From assembly GCF_011386835.1 (NCBI RefSeq), contig NC_088791.1:31160998-31224997 (forward strand): DNA of 64,000 nt, in the 5' to 3' direction. Made by a program: the position numbers and the translations under genes. A model generated the notes under the pieces. The model saw only the letters and a program-made list of their open reading frames with translations, was not told where the DNA came from and ran no database searches. Within the stretch, counting starts at the first letter, position 1. Each line of letters begins with the position of its first letter. Positions 52,858 through 64,000 of this stretch are shown here, one piece after another. The stretch is from Chrysemys picta bellii. Lineage: Eukaryota; Chordata; Testudines; Emydidae.

Positions 52858-55800
52858 AGACAAAAAGTAGGTAGGATACAGAAACTCAATAGATTTCTTC
52901 CTTAAGATCTACAGACCTGCACAATAGGAGGTAAGAGGTGTGTGTGTGTGGTTTTTTTAGTTGAGTTGTGCCTAGGAGTGTTCTAGTCCACTGGATTATA
53001 CAGGGGGAATAACATCAATAGTGAGTTTCAATTCCAAGCCTTCCTACTTTAGGTTGGGATTAGCTTTTATGAATCAAGCAGATAATCTGCTGGCTCCAGC
53101 AGATGATCTGCTGATGTTGTGGATGGTGGGCCTAATCGCCATACCGGTATCTGTTACACTCATGGCACGTTTCCACATTATACCAGCTCAGTAGACTCTG
53201 GGGTCATAGTGTTCAGAAGTCATACACAGCCTTGCATTGCATACAGTAATGGAGTATCTCCAAGCCTCACTGGCTTGGTGTCCGTGCAAGTAAAGCCTGC
53301 ATTTGTGAATGGACTTCTGTGATCCTTTCTGGAGTAACCATGGATTCATCTTGCCTCCACACACAGGAGCTGCTCACCTTTTAGACATTTTAGTCTCTTC
53401 TTGATTAACTGCACACACGTGCTCTGGGGATGATGGCAGTTCAGAGATCTGGTATCCCAAAATATGGTTCTGATTCAAACAGGCAGTTAGCTCATTTTAT
53501 CAGTTTAGCTGGGTGCTTGCAGAGTAGTAAAAATATAAAGTCCTTTAAAAATACACTAAATAGAGACCATTTTCTGCATAAACAGGCGGGGACAAGAACA
53601 TGCCTCCAGAGTGGTGATGTCATGCAGGAGTGGAACTAGTGGAATCTAAGATATTTCTAGTGGTTGCTTATCTAGCAAGGAAAGGGTGAACCATCTCAGA
53701 CAAGTTTCAGAGTAGCAGCTGTGTTAGACAAGCTAATTCAAATAGTAGTCCTTTCTTTATTGGTCCTTGTTTAGGGGCAAGTGCTTTAGGCCTTTATTGG
53801 ATAGGGAATTCAGGAAATAGGTATGTTTGAGATAACAAGAGACTTATTTGTTTTTCCATTCTGAGATGTATGATAGGGACATGTATTGCGAGTTCTAGTA
53901 GTTTTCTGTATATTTTTATTATAGAGTGTAACTTCAGAAAATATTTTGTTTCTGCCTGCTCCTCTTGCTTTTATATCTAATTTCTTATTACTTAGGCTAT
54001 GAATATCAGAATAGGTAAGATTATCTGTCTTTTCTGCAGCAATTTGGTGCCTCCAAGTACTTTATACCTGATAAAAGATAAATGTGGGGTACCTTTTGCT
54101 GTCCTCCTGAGTATTCTCCCAAATTTGGTAGGTTGTAAACCTCTGAGCAAGTGCAAACTGAGGTTTCTCCGAGATTTCTCGGAGATTTATTAGAGCTACT
54201 GGGATAAGCAGGACTTTCTCTGCCGTTGCTGCTACAGGAGTGACAACAGGCACTAGAACTGACAGCAGGGACATTTCCCTGTGCTCTCAATGCTCCCCCT
54301 ACTGGGCCCAGGCAGGGTGGAGAAGGAGATTGCCTGACTCAAATGTAGAAGGGGCAAGAACTGGATTTGGGAGAGATGAGCATATTAGATCAAGGTGTCA
54401 GTGTGTGTGTGTGGAGAAACTGGGACTGGCTGGACAGAGAGGGGAGAGCTCGGGGGGAGGGGAGAGGATAGCGAGATTAGATGAGTGGAGACTGGGATGA
54501 GGAGTCAGGGTGGGGAAGAGATAGGACTGGGATGAGGACAGATTGGAAGGGATGGGGTAGAAGGCATTGGTCTTGGAGGAGAAAGGGACAGAAAGGTCTG
54601 TGATCACTAGCGCACACTCTGATAGGCCCAGTAGTGATAGATCTCAGGGTGGTGTTTCTGCAAATTCCTTCCAGACATAGGCACAGGGGATTCCTCCACG
54701 TTGCTTATGGAATGGAGCATTACTGATAGAAGGCTTTTCCTATCTGGACTGGCAACGCCTCAAATATTTATGAAAATCTTAGTAGTTTTGATTGCATCCC
54801 TAATTCCAAAAGGAGTGCATTTCTATCATTTCCTGAGGTCTCCTCGAGGGAGAAAAGAGCTCTCAATACTCGGGCAATGATAAGCTTCAGTCCTGTGGGT
54901 ATAATAGGAATTACCTGGTGTTACAGTCCTGGCTGAGCTCCTCCTTGTGGATGCTCACACAAGGCAGGTATTTGGACTGACTCAGTGGTGGATCCATGTG
55001 CTTCTGAGCTCTTCTGGATCTTGGCAGACTCCAGCCATAGACTCATACATAGACTTTTTCTGGTACTACTTCTAGGAAATAGGACCCTGTGTTCCAGCTG
55101 CCCTGGACTCCAGGACTGGTGTTGAATCCTCCCAAGTCTGCCCAGTCAAACAGATCCTCCCTAGAGCTTCAGTCCCATGGGTAATCCAGTTTATAGCTTA
55201 ATCCTTCAGCAACATGGGATAGTTGAAGCAAGTAATACACAGACTTTGCAAAGGGATTTCTAAACTGAATAAACTTTACTCATAGACAAATTACAAGAGA
55301 TGTAAGCAGTTTTATTATATTGACTACATTTGTGTAAGACCCCTGGCTAAAGTTCTTCAATACTCTTGATCATTGTTTGGAATTTGGTCACTGTTTTTTC
55401 AGGTTCACAGGACTCTGCTCCCTTCTTTCCTCCTGGCTGGTCTTGTCTTCTTATTCTGGTTGGGGAAGCTGCTGCTCAAGACCTTGTCCTTTTTAAAACT
55501 TCTAGCCTCCTTTCATGTGATCCTCCTTGTCCATTTCTTAAGGCCCCATCAGGTGATCTGTTGCTTGATTTATGTCCATCTGGAGTCCAGACTGGAAAAA
55601 ATTTGGTTTCTTGCAACTTTGGCCACACTCTTTAGCATACCGATTTTATTGCCAGAGCAAAGTCATTCAATGGTAATGACACTTCATTGATTAGTACTGT
55701 TCGCATTGTATCGATACCCCTTGGAATTATCATCCAAGAAGGAGGTAAAAAGACAACGAGGAAGGCACAGCATGGTCTTACAGTCAAAAGAATGCTAACA

Positions 55801-57883
55801 AAACAAAATGCAGTTTGTAGCTGATATAGATACCTACACACAAGTACTAAATCTTCACACTTGGTCTAGCTTCAAGCTCTGCTTCTACCTTAGTTTGCCT
55901 TCCTGTCAGATAGTTTCCCACCAGTTTCTAGCATGATTAGGTTAGCCCTCCATCCAAGTCATGAGTCCTTCTGGAGTCTATTGGAGTCCAAACCGAAACG
56001 CAGAACCCAAAGGTTCCGTCCCATACTCTTGTTGGGCATAGCCCTTCCTCTCCATGACTGTCCTCTGCATACAACAATCTATATCCCTTCTCCAGGGATC
56101 AGCTTCTATTTTTTTCTGGGCTCCAATCAGTCCCTTGATGCTGGCAGCATAGGAACCTACATTCACCCTCTACTATGGGTTCCTTCCCTTGGTACCTAAA
56201 CAATTGACAGGTCTGCCCGGTAACATAAACTACTTTGTTTTTCATCCCATGGTCTTTCTGTATGTTCAGCTTGGTCTTTAATGGAATTTCCCCAAGAATC
56301 AGCACAGGCTGCCCTTTTATCTCTCAGTAGGCCTGGTTTAGCCACCTGCTTCCTCCTTGTCACATAATCTCTACGTTCATTCCCTTGACCTGGGGAGGCA
56401 GGCTATACCTGTCATAGGGAGTGCTGAGCCTCAATCCCTTTAAAGGGCCAGATCACCCTGAGACTGTGTGTGTGGGGGAAATCACTAAATTCCAACTCAG
56501 AAGTTCTAGTATCTTAGAGACGGAGTGTAAGACTAGTTTGCCCTCCTCTATATCACAGGCCAGTAGCATCACCCAGCCAGCCACACACTAAACCCAACAA
56601 CCAGAATTAGACTTAAGTGTTACTGCACTCTGGAGACTTAACTATTGTTTGCCACAGGCAAAAAACAGGAGTGACTGAGGTGCATCAATACCCAAGGCCA
56701 TTGCAATGGCAGGGGCATTGATCAGGTGAGATAAGCCCAGATGATCATAGCATGTGACCTGCACCCCATGCTGCATAGGATAGTGGGGGAGGGGAACTCA
56801 AGGTCTGACTTGGGGAAAATTCATTCCCTACCCCATGTAAGGAAGTCAGACCCTGTTCATCTGAGCAAGAAATTACCAGCCAAGCACCTGAGAGAGAGAG
56901 AGAGAGAACTCTTGGTTCCACCTCAAACCACTGGCCCACCTCCTCCAGTATCCCATCTCCAGCTATGGCCATCTCTGATGCTTCAGAGAAAAGAGACTTC
57001 CAAAAAAAAAAAAAGTGTGTGGGGTAGAGGGGGCAAACAAAATCCACCAACAACCCAGAATACATAGGGGAAAAAATTATTTGTGACCCATACTGGTGAC
57101 TACACCTGGATGCAACTTTAAACTACCAGAAGAAAAGCTTCCATCTCATGGGGATCATGACAGCCATTCAGTAGGTCTTAATTCTTGCTTGATTAATGCT
57201 AAGGTTGTTTTTTATTTTTATTTTTTTTCCCCATGAAGCTACAGGGAAAGATGGTATATGCATTGAGTTACTGAGTGGCTCTTATTCCATATGATGATTC
57301 TGCAGAAGTTTCTCCTTTCCATGTCCACCTTTTCCCTATGTAACCTGGATGCCAAAGTTGCAAATCTGAAAAGTGATCATTCAGGTTCTCAACTGATCAG
57401 TGTCCAGAAACCAATAAGAACAATTCTGTTGGACATGAATTTGTTTGCAAAATATGTTCCCCCACTAAGGTATCTCAAGTTGAAGCTACATCAATAGGTA
57501 CTCTTAAAAATGCACATTAACTAGCAGCTATGCTCCGAACGCTAGACAAGATCAAGAGTAAGATTAACCTGGTAATGATGAGGAACTTGATAATACAGGT
57601 GAATGTGAACTACCAAGATGGGAAGAGATGATCTTTCCAAAGAACCTATATGTCAGTACATATGAACAGAAAAGAACATATATCTTTCTGAGCCTTGTCA
57701 AAGGACAAATGAACATCTTGAATATCTGAGTTTATTAAGTCTTTACCAGGTAGACTGGGAGCGATGACTCCTTCGCAGTTTAGTATTTTAAGTAATAGTG
57801 GCCAGATTTTGAGGCCCAAAGGAAATGCCAAAGTCAGAGCTGCCTTCTAGAGCTATTGTCCCTTGTCCTTTACGCCTGCAGAT
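52858..57883. other. Long stretch without a supported gene
   Basis: Contains a SINE head fragment at about 53704-53735 (gtttcagagtagcagctgtg), a purine-rich tract (54410-54600), GA repeats (56890-56907) and poly(A) (57002-57013). 54920-56640 might be an old LTR or retroelement remnant by its style, but I cannot define ends or coding motifs. Open frames are short and without domains. Confidence 0.4.
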
Positions 57884-58011
57884 CAGTGGTTTTCAACCTT
57901 TTCATTTGCGGACCTCTAAAATTTTTCAAATAAAGGTGCAGACCCCTTTGGAAATTTTAGACATAGTATGTAGACCCTCAGGGTCCATGAGCCACATGTA
58001 GAAAATCACTG
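57884..58011. mobile_element. Short non-autonomous hAT-like element
   Basis: Left end CAGTGGTTTTCAACCTTTTC, right end TGTAGAAAATCACTG. 128 bp; the interior 'gcggacctctaaaa...cagacccctttgg' is typical of tiny hAT derivatives. Flanking 8-mers are a poor match. Confidence 0.65.
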
Positions 58012-58261
58012 CTCTAGTGGCACTGTACAACAGGTGAAAAGTCTCCTTTACTTATGCCACATTTACTTCTTGCTAAAAGAATCTAAAGCAATATGAATAG
58101 ATCACTACGCATTCTTGGAGCCCTCCCCCAACTCCCAGTTGAACAAGATTCCCTTGTTTCTCAGACTTAGAGATGCATTCTGCTCTTCCTATAATTTCTC
58201 TTGCTCAGATAGCTGATTCAAGGGACCTTTGTACATCAGGAACCAGGAAAGCTTTCTCTAA

Positions 58262-58826
58262 CATTAACAGGTGTGTTGTGAGCAAGACACGAGAAGTCAT
58301 TCTTCCGCTCTACTCTGTGCTGGTTAGGCATCAACTGGAGTATTGTCTAGTTCTGGGTATCACATTTCAAGAAAGATGTGGAGAAATTGGAGAGGGTACA
58401 GAGAAGAGCAACAAGACCTATGAAGGAAGGCTGAAAGAATTGGGTTTATTTAGTTTGGAAAAGAGAAGACTGAGAGGGGACATGATAGCAGTTTTCAGGT
58501 ATCTAAAAGGGTGTCATAAGGAGGTGGGAGAAAACTTGTTCATCTTAGCCTCTAAGGATAGAACAAGAAGCAATGGGCTTAAACTGCAGCAAGGGAGGTT
58601 TAGGTTGGACATTAGGAAAAAGTTCCTAACTGTCAGGGTGGTTAAACATTGGAATAAACTGCCTAGGGAAGTTGTGGAATCTCCATCTCTGGAGATATTT
58701 AAGAGTAGGTTAGATAAATGTCTATCAGGATGGTCTAGACAGTATTTGGTCCTGCCATGAGGGCAGGGGACTGGACTCGATGACCTCTCGAGGTTCCTTC
58801 CAGCCCTAGAATCTATGAATCTTTGA
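58262..58826 (+). mobile_element. CR1 LINE 3' end
   Basis: Reads [71 protein letters not shown] and ends with the CR1 tail 'cagccctagaatctatgaat'. It matches the minus-strand copy at 8511-9300. One frameshift region lies near 58350-58420 and there is no RT; 5'-truncated. Confidence 0.9.
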
Positions 58827-60100
58827 ATAAACATGATGGAGACTGAAAGGGTAGCAAATGACAAAAGATGCACACATTGGGTAACTGATTAAAATTTGGG
58901 CCTTAAGAAAACACTTTATTGAAGGTCATACTATCCGTTTTTTTCAAATTTAAGCACTCATGCATTGGAAAGGGAGAACCTCTGTGAAGAAGGCCAGCAT
59001 TACTCATGTTTTGGACTTCCTACAGGTCAGACTTTCCATACATTTGCTTTCAGATTACAAGAGTGCAAAGCATGTTTTGTTCTTATTCTTACATTTTAAG
59101 AATTCTATAAGCGGCAACACTCTCACTGGGCCTTTTCAAAGTACAGGATGCAACACTAAACATTTTTGTTTTGGTGGATTACAATTTTAAACCTCTGTTT
59201 GAATCTCTGGAGTTGACCTCATTGACCACTTCTACAAAGTTTCTTTTTTAGTGATGGTAACCTCAAATAGTAACCTCAAGTTCCGAAGGTATATCAGTAT
59301 AATCTCAGTATTGTACAGTTCAAATGATAAAATATCCTTGAGGAGAGACCCCTCCCACTCCACAAAATACCATCTTCCACAAATATCAGAATAGATAACA
59401 TTCCTTCATTTATAACTAAATTTAGCTTCTGACAAGGGAAAAAGAGGCGCAAATTTGATGTCAAAAGAGTAGTAAGTATGTATATAAAAAAAGACTAACC
59501 AATTCAGAAAGTCAAACTCTGTTTCTTATAATATTCTTATTGTCAAAGCCAATAATGTGTCAGAAGTCTCACTATTGAGGTGGATAAGTTCACACGTTCC
59601 TCAAACTTAAAGCTAGAGGTTCTTTTCCACCTCGTAAGTTCAGAGAGCACTTTACTCAAGTGACAGCAGCAGCTTGGGCAGAAAGGTTATATGCATAATA
59701 CCAAGAAAATTTGGAATGTTATGTGACATTGCTGTCTCCGCGCATGCTAATTAAGCAGAATTTGAGTGTACAGTTCCCCAGCAGAGAAGTCATTTGTTAG
59801 GAGAATGTCTGTCTCAGTAATATCATCATGGTAGATTTTTCTAGATGATTCTGAATATAGTTATCTGGTATTCTAATGATTTATTGTCAACAAATCCAAC
59901 CCATCAATTGATTTTGATGTTATAATTATGTATGATAGCCAGGTTATGACTAATTTGTAGAAAGTTGACTTCGTATATTTGGCTAGATTTTTTTTTTTTT
60001 TTAAATGCCTTGGAAAGTGCTCTTCTGGATTATGATCTTTAATAATTTCTGATAGTTCTTGTCTTGCCTCGGCATAGTGAATTAATTTCAGTTTGTGATT
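58827..60100. other. No feature identified
   Basis: AT-rich intronic sequence without coding, RNA or named-repeat signal. Confidence 0.4.
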
Positions 60101-61003
60101 TTAATCAGCTTTTCCATTTGTACTTCATTTATTTTCTAAAGAAAGGTGCATTCTCATTGGTTCATATAACCATGCAAACGTTGAATTACAACTAAATAGA
60201 GCTTTTACATTAGATTTGGTACATCTTTTTGCTATCTAGGAGGGTACGCTATAACCCTATACATTTATTTAAGCAATTATATAGCTTAGTATTTTCAGAT
60301 TCTTATTAATTGTACATTTTAGTATGTTAGTAAATGGTGAACAATATTGCTTATTTATTAAATCATGAGCAAAAATGAGTTGTCTAGCTGCATTAGGATA
60401 GTAACTGGAATTTAATTGAACAAACAAAAGAGGATATAAAATATATAGCTATTAAAACCTTAAATGTTTTGGATATATAAACTTCTCTTATCAAAACATG
60501 TTTCGCATTTACAGTTAAATGACTTATTAAAGGAACAGAGGGATGGTTGTAGTCAATGAATTAAACAGATTATTTCAGGTCAGCCTGGGGAAATTTTCAA
60601 ATATGTTTAAGCGAAAGTGACTGGAACTTAAGTTCCTGTTTGCTTAAGTTTCTTGACAATGAGACAACAGTCTCTTAGGTTACTTAGATTTAAAAGTCTG
60701 AAGGACAGTCTATTAGCTCTCATCCCTTCCATTCTCGTTTTTATTCATAGACTGGAAGAGAGAGAGTGAGATAAGTTTTCCTACTTTTAGAACTCCCAGT
60801 CACTTTCTCAACTATGACTGAATTAGTTTAAACGAGGAAAATATTCTTTCTGTGTGCCAGCAGAAGAGGCTACTGCTGTCAAAAGTTGGTTTAGCACTTC
60901 GACAAACTCTGGTTCCGGGTGCTTAGCTAGCGACTTCCACCAGTTCAGTGGTGTGACTTTTTAAAACATCATCGGCAAATATGTACTGCTTGAATGGCTC
61001 ACC

Positions 61004-61249
61004 CAGGGCTGGCTCCAGGCACCAGCGGTGCAAGCTGGTGCTTGGGGCGGCCAAGGGGAAGGGGTGGCACGTTCGGCAATTCGGCAGCGGGTCCCTCAGT
61101 CCCTCTCGGAGGGAAGGACCTGCTGCTGAAGTGCCACCAAAGAATGAAGTGTCGCGATGAAGCTGCCGACAAACGGCCACCGATTGCGATGGCAGCTTCC
61201 CCCCCCCCGCCCGCTGCTTGGGGCGGCAAAAACCCTGGAGCCGGCCCTG
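61004..61249. mobile_element. Non-autonomous hAT element with perfect 8-bp TSD (copy 2)
   Basis: Left end CAGGGCTGGCTCCAGGCACC, right end CCCTGGAGCCGGCCCTG, flanked by GGCTCACC at 60996-61003 and 61250-61257. 246 bp. Same family as 946-1208. It interrupts the transposase fossil. Confidence 0.93.
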
Positions 61250-61702
61250 GGCTCACCTCCAGTCCTGAAATAGATTATGACCCATATCATAGCACCGTTG
61301 TCATCTTCAGCAGTTAGGCATCTGACTGACTGGGTAGAGAATATTGGGAAGAAAACGAGGGTGGAGTAAGTGTTTGCTCCGTGCATTTCTTTCCTGCCCG
61401 CAATTTAGCTTTGTTGTTGGGTATTTCTTCAATGTCTCTTAAAGTTCTTTCCATATTTCAACATCAGCGATGCAGCAGCAATCTTTCTGCAGTTTGTCCA
61501 AGGCTGTGGAAATAGGTTTCAGTATATTCAGCCTATCTTCTACATTTTTCTTTATTCCAATGGTGACTACTTTGCCTGTGATAGTTCCATCTGTTTTTTC
61601 ATTACAATTTTCTTCCAGAAATGCCATCAGAATGGGCCAGATGTTAATAAATAGGTCAGAACTGTCACCCGCTAAATTCCATTGTACATCTTGGATGAGA
61701 AT

Positions 61703-61886
61703 TACCTCCACCTCGATTATAACGCTGTCGGGAGCCAAAAAATCTTACCGCGTTATATTGAACTCACTTTAATCTGCTGAAGTGCGCAGCCCTGCCCCTC
61801 TCCCCCCCTCCCCCCCGGAGCACTGCTTTACTGCATTATCTCAGAATTCATGTTATATCTGGTTGCATTATATCGCGGTAGAGGTG
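61703..61886. mobile_element. Small TIR element in the transposase fossil
   Basis: Left end TACCTCCACCTCGATTATAA, right end TTATATCGCGGTAGAGGTG, inverted. The interior repeats 'accgcgttatat' and 'gcattatatc' motifs. Probably Tc1/mariner-type; TA follows on the right, but the left flank is unclear. Confidence 0.6.
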
Positions 61887-62170
61887 TAGTTTGGATCATC
61901 TTACTATCTTCAGTGAAGCTGAAGCCAAATACTGAAATTGCGAAGTGGCTGTTTTGAAAGTAAGATTTTCTTTTTCCTGGAGTTTCCTTAAGTCTTCAGC
62001 TAAAAGATGCATCTGCACCCATATTTTATAAGTTTCAGGTTCCTTTCATTATCTTCTTTTACGTTTCTTCTCCAGTTTGCTATATTTGTAGCATTGTGCG
62101 TGACAAAGCTATGCACTTCCAAGTTGTAGACATTGCAGATAATGGACATTCATAACCCTTTTATGTCTAA

Positions 62171-63348
62171 GCTGGATCCTGAAACAAAATGGTGAAAAAA
62201 GATGGTTTTTTCAGGAATCACTGGGGAGAATGACAATTATTCTCTGTCTCCAAATGGAGACCTCGGATCCCTTTTTAGACATTTTAGAGATGCAGACCAT
62301 GGAGAGGCTGGTTATACCATTAGGTCTGCTCTTTTCAACCCAATCAAGATTTTGTCTGTCTCCCCCTTTTCATCTCCACCTGTATTCGAGAGTACACAGG
62401 ATGTATCTTACACCAGTGGAAGAACATTCATTTATATTACTGTACTGCAATGGTTCTCGGAGTACCCGGGATGAGTTAACTTATTACCCCTTGTCTCTAG
62501 CAAGAGGGAGTCTGGTCGGTGATGGTTTGGTGTTAGCTCCCTAAAACCACCAGCCTTTCAACCACTCAAGCTCTCTCCTCTGGGCTGTGCCAGCCCTGTC
62601 TTTGCCTTGTAGCTAAACAAGAGAGGCATGACACTCCCTAACTCCATTGAAGTGTTCTCTTGTGATTTCCAGCCACTGACACCTGCTACTCACAGAAATC
62701 CCAAATCCTCTTTTCCCAAAGGAGCAGTGTACCTGTTTGCCAGTTTTACCTTAAATTGGCGCTCCTGTATAACACACAGCACTTGTGTTTTTATAATAAA
62801 ACACGAGTGTTTATTTAAGAAAGTACAGAGTTTCCACTAGAAACAAGAGTGAAACAAATGGTTACAATTAAAAAGCCCACATAAAACACAAACTAGGGCC
62901 TACGCTTATTAGTTACATTACTCATTATTCGTTCCCTTAGGTATCTAATAAAATAGGATTCCCCCTCCCCTAATTTAATCTGTTGCAGAGCTGGCTTGCT
63001 TCTCGGGGAAACAGGATCCAATCTTCCACGAAACACCCCTGCTGAACAAGATGTCTCCTCAGTGAACAGATCCAGAGTGTCTTTCTTCACTTTGTGATAT
63101 ACTGACTTAACCAGTCTTTTATGTGTTTGTTCCTAGAAAGGGTGATCCCCTGTCTGTCATAATGTTCATTTTTACCTCAAGTGGTTTCAATGGTTATAGT
63201 TTCTTTGATGGCTTTCCATTTACTTTTTTTCCATGTCATTGGAACAGTGGATATTCAACAGTACATTACATAATCAGCCAGCCAGGGAGGGGGACTACTT
63301 CTTCCCACTTGAATGAGCCCTCGCTGAGATATATGATTCCCTGCTGTA
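62171..63348. other. No gene; possible antisense LTR-like stretch at 62640-62900
   Basis: 'gacacctgctactcacagaa' and 'gtttttataataaaacacga' echo 24.1-24.2 kb and could be minus-strand LTR sequence. No ends or coding signal. Confidence 0.3.
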
Positions 63349-64000
63349 GAGATTCCAGTGAGGTGCGTCCTTCGGTGGGACACCCTCGGTCTGATCCCCA
63401 AGAACCGGCGCAGTTGACTCTGGCCCCAGTTGCAGAGCCGTTGAGTCCGGCAAGAATGGACTCTCCTAGCCGGAACGATTTGGAGGATGAGCTTGATCTC
63501 CCCTCCACTCCGGACACATATGAGGCGGCTCAAGACCTCATTGCCATGACAGCGCAGTACCTGGCCCCGCAGGTGCGGGGGCCCGGCTTCGCAAACTCAT
63601 CAACTGCGTCGTCGTGCCCGGCACCCTAGATGACTCTGATACCCGTCACGGCACTGATGGCAGCACCGCCATTGATTCATCATCGGGGAAAGTCCATGAT
63701 GTTACGGCACTGATCTCTGTCTAGCCGGCACCTTCGGGCTCTGCTCTCCTGTGGTCAGGTATAGAGTACTCGTCAGAGTCAGACACAGAATTGTCTGTGT
63801 CCCGATGCAGCCACCACTGCTTCTGGTCCCAGCACTGATCCCGGCACCGTAGGCCAGCGGAACAACCGGCACTGGCCGTCACTTAACTATGCCAGCGGCA
63901 GAGCCCAGTGCAATGGCCTTTTTGGACCTCTTGGACCTACCACCAGGCTCAAAGTCAGGGATCTAGGCTGGTATTGATGGTATTGGGGGGGGGAGGGGGG
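63349..64000 (+). pseudogene. Degenerate DIRS gag of another family, runs off the window
   Basis: Reads LVAEPLSPARMDSPS-like sequence and LPSTPDTYEAAQDLIAMT, which aligns with LPSTPETFAAARDLIALT of the full-length DIRS gag (43.8 kb). The following sequence keeps the ggcaccg motif but has stops from 63627. It ends in a G run at the window edge. Confidence 0.75.

Larger units (their letters stand above)
60110..62170 (-). pseudogene. hAT transposon fossil with minus-strand transposase
   Basis: 60125-60480 is homologous to parts of the hAT copy at 25.65-27.37 kb. 60780-60990 is homologous to the transposase end at 36274-36537 (same gene order, minus strand). 61439-61702 reads in the minus frame as LMAFLEENCNEKTDGTITGK and ISTALDKLQKDCCCIADVEI, a middle transposase region. 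All frames are broken. Two small elements are inserted into it (61004-61249 and about 61703-61886). Ends not found. Confidence 0.65.
40148..64000 (+). other. CPNE8: Copine intron 2 (continues past the window)
   Basis: From donor gtaagtaa at 40148. The next exon should begin in phase 1 with a codon completing Ile or a similar residue, followed by CVLY-type C2 sequence. I read through to the end without finding it, so the intron is at least 23.8 kb. Confidence 0.6.

Noticed and set aside
40148..64000. Search for copine exon 3
   Set aside because: No phase-1 exon with CVLY-type C2 sequence and splice sites was seen. The next exon is assumed to be beyond the window.
1..64000. CRISPR arrays, operons, ribosome-binding sites, tRNA or rRNA genes
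   Set aside because: The sequence is vertebrate nuclear DNA. Tandem repeats here are minisatellites or simple repeats without spacer structure, and no tRNA or rRNA gene was recognised.

Overview
This window looks like nuclear DNA from a turtle, probably a cryptodire. The evidence is the mix of repeats: many CR1 and CR1-related LINEs, MIR-type SINEs, several hAT and Tc1/mariner families, short TIR elements with the end motif GTCTACACT, a full-length DIRS retrotransposon plus pieces of others, and a Gypsy element whose Gag is related to the SCAN domain. I cannot name the species. I see no bacterial or organellar sequence.

One host gene is supported, a copine on the + strand. A CpG-rich, TATA-less promoter (about 14.1-14.7 kb) holds a perfect CRE and a duplicated 20-bp block. 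First coding exon: 14734-14873, with a stronger start codon at 14797. It splices over a 25.2-kb intron to a 41-bp exon at 40107-40147. Together they encode the start of the first C2 domain. The exon-2 peptide NLLDRDTFSKSDP points to CPNE8, although exon 1 resembles the CPNE5-type N-terminus. I did not find exon 3, so 40148-64000 is intron 2 at least to the window end. Positions 1-14 kb are upstream sequence.

Upstream part (1-14 kb): a CR1 copy (1-3772) interrupted by a GC-rich, palindrome-bearing insertion (541-2694); a second non-LTR RT fossil (4.46-5.93 kb); and a very old minus-strand LINE whose ORF1 esterase, endonuclease, linker and RT can still be followed in order from 11.99 down to 5.94 kb. 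That LINE is cut by three TTA-flanked TIR elements, one of which was later split by a CR1.

Intron 1 (14.9-40.1 kb): near-unique sequence first, then TIR elements, a deleted Gypsy element (19.57-22.29 kb, 5-bp target duplication), nested hAT and mariner insertions (23.6-27.9 kb), an LTR (31.8-32.9 kb), and a LINE split by a hAT copy that retains a transposase fragment (35.4-38.2 kb).

Intron 2 (40.1-64 kb): a minus-strand CR1 split first by a hAT and then by a 5.8-kb DIRS element with near-identical inverted terminal repeats and an intact internal complementary region, but a frameshifted gag and a gutted tyrosine recombinase. Further right are two DIRS ends, a mariner-like element, a solo LTR with 5-bp target duplication, a probable second LTR, a CR1 3' end, a long hAT transposase fossil with nested insertions, and a degenerate DIRS gag running off the edge.

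Nothing here is clearly a new host system. The best leads are the DIRS copy (arginine/serine-rich Gag, recombinase lacking its core, very long overlapping frames), the SCAN-related Gypsy deletion derivative, and several large hairpins. All calls come from reading the sequence; no database search was run.
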